Shown here: positions 59,575 through 64,000 of the stretch, one piece after another
Layout: each line of letters opens with the position of its first letter
Position numbering within the stretch: position 1 is the stretch's first letter
NCBI RefSeq assembly: GCF_001571105.1
Contig: NZ_BCTD01000001.1
Reading direction: 5' to 3' (one strand)
Source: Azotobacter vinelandii
GTDB taxonomy: Bacteria > Pseudomonadota > Gammaproteobacteria > Pseudomonadales > Pseudomonadaceae
Length of the DNA: 64,000 nucleotides
Made by a program: the position numbers and the translations under genes
Notes under the pieces: generated by a model
Seen by the model: the letters and a program-made list of their open reading frames with translations, nothing else
Told to the model about the DNA's origin: nothing
Database searches by the model: none

Positions 59575-60121
59575 GATCAAGAAGGACGCGCAGGCGCGCA
59601 TGAAGAAGAGTCTGGAGTCGCTGGAGCACGCCTTCGCCAAGATCCGCACCGGTCGGGCTCACCCGAGTATTCTGGATGGCGTCATGGTTTCCTACTATGG
59701 TGCCGACACCCCGCTGCGTCAGGTCGCCAACGTAGTCGCCGAGGATGCCCGCACCCTGGCCCTGACTGTGTTCGACAAGAGCATGATCCAGGCGGTGGAG
59801 AAGGCCATCATGACTTCCGATCTGGGGCTCAACCCGGCGACCGCCGGCACCACCATCCGCGTGCCGATGCCGGCGCTGACCGAGGAAACCCGCAAGGGCT
59901 ATACCCGCCAGGCGCGTGCCGAAGCGGAGAGCGCCCGGGTCGCGGTGCGCAACATCCGCCGCGATGCCTTGGCCCAGCTCAAGGACCTGGTCAAGGAGAA
60001 GGAGATCAGCGAAGACGAAGAGCGTCGCGCGGCGGATGAGGTGCAGAAGCTCACCGACAAGGCCATCGCCGAGGTCGACAAGGCGCTGGAGGCCAAGGAG
60101 GCCGACCTGATGGCCGTGTAG
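59564..60121 (+). CDS. frr: ribosome recycling factor
   Basis: This 185-residue RRF splits post-termination ribosomes with EF-G. It has the family pattern LEHAFAKIRTGRAHPSILDGV, YYGADTPLRQVANV, GTTIRVPMPALTEETRKGYT and a C-terminal long helix ending DLMAV. It begins inside pyrH with GAGGAAAGCA as ribosome binding site, and uppS follows after 22 bp. Confidence 0.99.
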   Translation: MINEIKKDAQARMKKSLESLEHAFAKIRTGRAHPSILDGVMVSYYGADTPLRQVANVVAEDARTLALTVFDKSMIQAVEKAIMTSDLGLNPATAGTTIRVPMPALTEETRKGYTRQARAEAESARVAVRNIRRDALAQLKDLVKEKEISEDEERRAADEVQKLTDKAIAEVDKALEAKEADLMAV

Positions 60122-60143
60122 TCGCGGTCGTACGGGATATTTC

Positions 60144-60899
60144 ATGGATAAGTACAAGACCGCTGCTCCCGCTGTGGTGCCGCGCCATGTCGCCATAATC
60201 ATGGATGGCAACAACCGCTGGGCGAAGAAGCGCCTGCTGCCCGGCATAGCCGGGCACAAGGCCGGAGTCGATGCGGTGCGCGCTACGATCGAGGTGTGTG
60301 TCGAGGTGGGAGTCGAGGTGTTGACCCTGTTCGCCTTCTCCAGCGAGAACTGGCAGCGCCCTGCCACCGAGGTCAGCGCCTTGATGGAGCTGTTCCTGAC
60401 GGCCCTGCGTCGCGAGGCGAGGCGTCTCTGCGAGAATGGCATCTGCCTGCGTATCATCGGCGATCGCTCGCGCTTCAGTCCCGAACTGCAGGACGCCATG
60501 CGTGAGGCGGAGCTGCAGACCGCCGGGCAGACGGGCCTGCTTCTGCAGGTCGCCGCCAACTACGGCGGGCAATGGGACATAGCCCAGGCTGCGCAGCGCC
60601 TGGCGCGCGAGGTCCAGGCCGGCCAGCTGCAGCCTGACGACATCACCCCACAGCTCCTGCAGAGCTGTCTGTCGACCGGCGACCAGCCGCCGCCGGACTT
60701 ATGCATCCGTACCGGGGGAGACCGTCGCATCAGCAACTTCCTGCTCTGGCAACTGGCCTATGCCGAGTTGTACTTCACCGATCAGTACTGGCCTGACTTC
60801 AGGCAGGACGCCATGCGCCGGGCATTGGCCGACTTCGCTTCCCGTCAGCGCCGTTTCGGCAAGACCAGCGAGCAGGTGGAAGCAGAGGCGCGGACCTGA
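60144..60899 (+). CDS. uppS: undecaprenyl diphosphate synthase
   Basis: This 251-residue cis-prenyltransferase makes the C55 lipid carrier for peptidoglycan. It has the catalytic IIMDGNNRWAKKR, GHKAGVDAVR, TLFAFSSENWQRP and the C-terminal CIRTGGDRRISNFLLWQLAY. The Asn in DGNNRW replaces the common Gly (DGNGRW). Its stop overlaps the cdsA start by one base (TGATG). Confidence 0.98.
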   Translation: MDKYKTAAPAVVPRHVAIIMDGNNRWAKKRLLPGIAGHKAGVDAVRATIEVCVEVGVEVLTLFAFSSENWQRPATEVSALMELFLTALRREARRLCENGICLRIIGDRSRFSPELQDAMREAELQTAGQTGLLLQVAANYGGQWDIAQAAQRLAREVQAGQLQPDDITPQLLQSCLSTGDQPPPDLCIRTGGDRRISNFLLWQLAYAELYFTDQYWPDFRQDAMRRALADFASRQRRFGKTSEQVEAEART

Positions 60900-61714
60900 T
60901 GCTCAAGCAACGAATCCTGACGGCGCTGGTGCTGTTGCCCCTCGCCCTGGCCGGTTTTTTCCTGCTCGAGGGCGGGGCCTTCGCGCTGTTCATCGGTGCG
61001 GTCGTCACCCTTGGCGGCTGGGAATGGGCGAGGCTCGCCGGCTTCGCCGAGCAGCGCTCCCGCGTGGGCTTCGCCGCGGCGGTCGCTGCGCTGTTGCTCC
61101 TGCTCTATTGGCTGCCAGCGCTGGCGGCCGGAGTCATGCTGCTCGGCATCCTCTGGTGGCTGCTGGCCGTGCCGCTGGTCCTGAACTATCCGCAGAGCAG
61201 TCACCGCTGGGCGGGCAGGGGGAGGCGACTGGCAATCGGTCTGCTGATCCTCCTGCCGTCCTGGCAGGGGCTGTTGCTGCTCAAGCAATGGCCGCTGGGT
61301 AACTACCTGATCCTGGCGGTGATGGCGCTGGTCTGGACCGCGGACATCGGTGCCTATTTCGTCGGCCGGGCCTTCGGCCGGCGCAAGCTGGCGCCGCAGG
61401 TCAGCCCCGGCAAGAGCTGGGAGGGCGTGGCGGGTGGCCTGCTGGCCTGTCTGCTGGTCACCGTCGCCGTCGGGCTGTTCCGCGGCTGGCTGGCGGGAGA
61501 ACTGGCGCTGGCCCTGGTCGGTACGACCCTGGTCGTGTTGATCTCGGTGGTCGGCGATCTGACCGAGAGCATGTTCAAGCGTCAGGCCGGCCTCAAGGAC
61601 AGCAGCAACCTCCTGCCCGGGCACGGGGGGGTGCTGGATCGTATCGATAGCCTGACGGCGGCCATTCCCATGTTCGTCGTCATGCTCTGGCTCGCGGGTT
61701 GGGGGATATTTTGA
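60899..61714 (+). CDS. cdsA: phosphatidate cytidylyltransferase
   Basis: This 271-residue membrane enzyme makes CDP-diacylglycerol. There are about eight hydrophobic segments, and the CDS signature appears near the C-terminus as SMFKRQAGLKDSSNLLPGHG followed by GVLDRIDS. SPGKSWEGVAGG is the other conserved site. ATG 60899 shares a base with the uppS stop. Its end overlaps the dxr start. Confidence 0.97.
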   Translation: MLKQRILTALVLLPLALAGFFLLEGGAFALFIGAVVTLGGWEWARLAGFAEQRSRVGFAAAVAALLLLLYWLPALAAGVMLLGILWWLLAVPLVLNYPQSSHRWAGRGRRLAIGLLILLPSWQGLLLLKQWPLGNYLILAVMALVWTADIGAYFVGRAFGRRKLAPQVSPGKSWEGVAGGLLACLLVTVAVGLFRGWLAGELALALVGTTLVVLISVVGDLTESMFKRQAGLKDSSNLLPGHGGVLDRIDSLTAAIPMFVVMLWLAGWGIF

Positions 61715-62898
61715 ATCCACAAAGAATAACGGTGCTGGGTGCCACCGGCTCGATCGGCCTGAGCACTCTGGATGTGATCGCCCGCCACCCCGAACGTTAC
61801 CGGGCCTTCGCGCTGACGGGGTTCACCCGGCTGGACGAGTTGCGGGCGCTCTGCCTGCGCTTTGCTCCCTGTTATGCCGTGGTGCCCGAGGCGGCGGCGG
61901 CCTGCCGGCTCGAAGACGAGCTGCGCGCCGCCGGCTTGGACACGCGGGTGCTGTTCGGAAGCGAGGGACTGTGCGAGGTGGCGGCCCATCCCGAAGCGGA
62001 TGCGGTGATGGCGGCGATCGTCGGAGCCGCCGGGCTGCGTCCCACGCTGGCGGCTGTGGAGGCGGGCAAGAAGGTTCTGCTGGCCAACAAGGAGGCGCTG
62101 GTGATGTCCGGTGCCCTGTTCATGCAGGCGGTGCGCCGCAGCGGTGCGCAGTTGCTGCCGATCGATAGCGAGCACAACGCGATCTTCCAATGCCTGCCCG
62201 CCGCCTATGGGAACGGTCTGGCGACGGTCGGCGTGCGGCGCATCCTGCTGACCGCCTCCGGTGGGCCCTTCCGCGAGACTCCGGCGGCCGAATTGATCGA
62301 GGTGACGCCGGCGCAGGCCTGCGCCCATCCCAACTGGTCGATGGGGCGGAAGATCTCCGTGGATTCGGCCAGCATGATGAACAAGGGGCTGGAACTGATC
62401 GAGGCCTGCTGGCTGTTCGATGCGCGTCCCGCACAGGTCGAGGTGGTGGTCCACCCGCAGAGCGTGATTCATTCCCTGGTCGATTACATCGATGGCTCGG
62501 TGCTGGCGCAACTGGGCAATCCGGACATGCGTACGCCGATCGCCCATGCGCTGGCCTGGCCCGAGCGAATCGATTCCGGGGTCGTTCCCCTGGATCTGTT
62601 CTCCATCGCCCGCCTGGACTTCCAGGCTCCCGACCCTGCGCGCTTTCCCTGCCTGCGTCTGGCCCGGGAGGCGGCCGAGGTCGGCGGCAGCGCGCCGGCC
62701 ATGCTCAATGCCGCCAACGAGGTGGCCGTGGCGGCCTTTCTCGACGGGCGCGTCCGTTTCCCGGAAATCGCGAGTATCATCGAGGACGTCCTGCAGGGTG
62801 AGCCGGTCGTCGCCATCGACGATCTCGAAACCGTGCTGCACGTGGACATCCAGGCCCGCGCGCGGGCCCAGGCCTGGTTGCTGCGCCGTGAGCGCTGA
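61711..62898 (+). CDS. dxr: 1-deoxy-D-xylulose 5-phosphate reductoisomerase
   Basis: Dxr makes MEP, the second step of the non-mevalonate isoprenoid pathway that feeds UppS. The 395-residue protein has the NADPH motif VLGATGSIGLST, LLPIDSEHNAIFQ, TASGGPFRE and HPNWSMGRKISVDSASMMNK. The start is TTG: TTG 61711 (reading LNPQRITV) follows GGGGGA at 61701-61706, while TTG 61699 would add four residues. No ATG is available. It overlaps cdsA by 4 bp. Confidence 0.97.
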   Translation: MNPQRITVLGATGSIGLSTLDVIARHPERYRAFALTGFTRLDELRALCLRFAPCYAVVPEAAAACRLEDELRAAGLDTRVLFGSEGLCEVAAHPEADAVMAAIVGAAGLRPTLAAVEAGKKVLLANKEALVMSGALFMQAVRRSGAQLLPIDSEHNAIFQCLPAAYGNGLATVGVRRILLTASGGPFRETPAAELIEVTPAQACAHPNWSMGRKISVDSASMMNKGLELIEACWLFDARPAQVEVVVHPQSVIHSLVDYIDGSVLAQLGNPDMRTPIAHALAWPERIDSGVVPLDLFSIARLDFQAPDPARFPCLRLAREAAEVGGSAPAMLNAANEVAVAAFLDGRVRFPEIASIIEDVLQGEPVVAIDDLETVLHVDIQARARAQAWLLRRER

Positions 62899-63102
62899 GC
62901 CGCTCCGGCAGCTCCCTGCCATCGCGGCATGCCGGGGCCGGCCGGCAACCGAGGTGGCGCATCTTCGTCCGCGGGGATATGTGGACACATGGCGGAGGGC
63001 GGGCATGCCCCTTCCGGCAGGGGCGAGGATTCGCCAGCCTGTTCCGGCCCCCCTCACCGCGACTTGCGTCCGGCCTCATGGTCGCCGGACCGGAGGAGTT
63101 CA

Positions 63103-64000
63103 ATGAACGCCCTGTACATGATCATCGGCACCCTGATAGCGCTCGGAGTGCTGGTCACCTTCCATGAGTTCGGCCATTTCTGGGTCGCCCGTCGCTGTGG
63201 CGTCAAGGTATTGCGCTTTTCCATCGGCTTCGGCATGCCCTTGCTACGCTGGCACGATCGGCAGGGAACCGAGTTCGTGATCGCTGCGATTCCCCTGGGC
63301 GGTTATGTCAAGATGCTCGACGAGCGCGAGGGCGAGGTTCCCCCGGCGTTGCTCGACCGGACCTTCAACCGCCAGGGCGTCCGTCGACGCATCGCCATCG
63401 TGGCGGCCGGTCCCGCCGCCAACTTCCTGCTCGCCCTGTTGTTCTTCTGGGTGCTCGCCATGCTCGGCAGCCAGCAGTTGCGTCCGGTCATCGGCGCCGT
63501 GGAGGCGGGCAGTCCGGCGGCGGTCGCGGGAATCCAGGCCGGCGAAGAGGTTCTCGCGGTGGATGGCGAGGAGACGTCCGGCTGGGCAGCGGTCAACCTG
63601 CAGATGATTCGTCGTCTGGGGGAGACCGGCACGCTCGAGGTCACCGTGCGCGAGGCGGGTTCCAGCGTGACGGCCCGGCGTCACCTGGTCATCCGGGACT
63701 GGCTCGAGGGAGTCGATGAGCCCGATCCCATCGCGAGTCTCGGCATTCGCCCGTGGCGGCCCGCCCTGCCGCCGGTGCTGGCGCAACTGGACCCGAAGGG
63801 ACCGGCACAGGCGGCCGGGCTGCGCGGCGGCGACCGCCTGCTGGCGCTCGACGGGGAGCCGCTGGATGACTGGCAACGGGTCGTCGAGCGGGTGCGCGCC
63901 CGCCCCGGCGCGCGCGTCGTCTTCCTGCTCGAGCGCGACGGTCAGCGTATCGAGCGGCCGGTCGAACTGGCGGCTCGCGGCGAAGGCGAGGCGCGCAGCG
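63103..64000 (+). CDS. rseP: RIP metalloprotease RseP (MucP), partial
   Basis: This site-2 protease cuts the anti-sigma factor (RseA/MucA) after DegS/AlgW, releasing sigma-E/AlgU. In pseudomonads this controls envelope stress and alginate. About 299 residues are in the window before the right edge. ATG 63103 follows GGAGGAG. The first membrane helix holds the zinc motif HEFGH (near residue 22). IPLGGYVKMLDEREGE and AAGPAANFLLALLFFWVLAML follow, then a PDZ domain (about 105-190) and part of a second. The C-terminal LDG motif region lies beyond the window. Confidence 0.97.
   Translation, partial: MNALYMIIGTLIALGVLVTFHEFGHFWVARRCGVKVLRFSIGFGMPLLRWHDRQGTEFVIAAIPLGGYVKMLDEREGEVPPALLDRTFNRQGVRRRIAIVAAGPAANFLLALLFFWVLAMLGSQQLRPVIGAVEAGSPAAVAGIQAGEEVLAVDGEETSGWAAVNLQMIRRLGETGTLEVTVREAGSSVTARRHLVIRDWLEGVDEPDPIASLGIRPWRPALPPVLAQLDPKGPAQAAGLRGGDRLLALDGEPLDDWQRVVERVRARPGARVVFLLERDGQRIERPVELAARGEGEARS

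Noticed and set aside
62899..63102. Small open frames between dxr and rseP
   Set aside because: Short Arg/Pro-rich frames without ribosome binding sites or family resemblance; treated as intergenic.
1..64000. tRNA, rRNA, CRISPR array, insertion sequence or prophage genes
   Set aside because: Looked for in all regions; no cloverleaf-like segment, repeat-spacer array, transposase, integrase (other than the housekeeping XerD) or phage structural gene was seen.

Overview
The window is a gene-dense, high-GC stretch of gammaproteobacterial chromosome. Protein sequences, gene order and gene lengths point to the family Pseudomonadaceae (Pseudomonas or Azotobacter; the window alone does not decide which). 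As far as I recall the P. aeruginosa PAO1 map, most of it follows the backbone trmD-rplS ... xerD-dsbC-hom-thrC ... recJ ... prfB-lysS ... ppc-adk ... dapD ... dapC-glnD-map-rpsB-tsf-pyrH-frr-uppS-cdsA-dxr-rseP. There are no rRNA or tRNA genes, no CRISPR array, and no insertion sequence or prophage that I can see. Two genes are cut by the window edges: trmD on the left and rseP on the right.

Layout. 1-5.8 kb: trmD end, rplS, a hotdog thioesterase, xerD, dsbC, then hom and thrC of the threonine branch. 6-12.2 kb: a DUF3509-like protein, a membrane diguanylate cyclase, yaeQ, recJ, an Old Yellow Enzyme and a DUF533/TerB-like protein. 12.3-15 kb: prfB with its programmed +1 frameshift, and lysS. 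15.1-20.3 kb: a run of little-studied genes on one strand: TetR regulator, lipoprotein, DUF1704 metallopeptidase-like protein, AIM24-like protein, lipoprotein esterase, small membrane protein and macrodomain hydrolase, the last three joined by stop/start overlaps. 20.3-28.3 kb: ppc, adk, tsaB, DUF72, extensin-like, rsmJ and DUF4197 proteins. 28.7-32.2 kb: a three-gene Gld-type ABC transporter. 32.4-37.8 kb: a cold-shock gene followed by the minus-strand group (small protein)-rlmA-dapE-ndvB, which looks like a block moved in from elsewhere on the chromosome. 38-43.5 kb: tcdA, an odd Gly-rich lipoprotein hydrolase, csdE-csdA, dapD and an ArsC/YffB-like gene. 43.6-50 kb: a four-gene MukB-type SMC operon (mksB-mksE-mksF-mksG, equivalent to Wadjet jetC-B-A-D). 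50.1-64 kb: a Na+/H+ antiporter, dapC, glnD and map, then rpsB-tsf-pyrH-frr-uppS-cdsA-dxr-rseP.

Functional threads. Lysine/diaminopimelate synthesis appears three times, in separate places (dapE, dapD, dapC), and the threonine branch appears as hom-thrC. tRNA A37 modification is represented by tsaB (t6A) and tcdA plus csdA-csdE (cyclic t6A). The right end is the usual translation, membrane-lipid and isoprenoid operon.

The most interesting accessory locus is the MksBEFG/Wadjet-like plasmid-defence operon at 43636-50014, with a short TOPRIM nuclease subunit. Other points worth a second look are the HExxxH DUF1704 protein, the macrodomain-containing coupled cluster, an Asp-for-Ser substitution in a Gly-rich lipoprotein hydrolase, a palindrome lying over the promoter of the Gld-type transporter, and the apparent rearrangement junction at about 32.2-32.4 kb.
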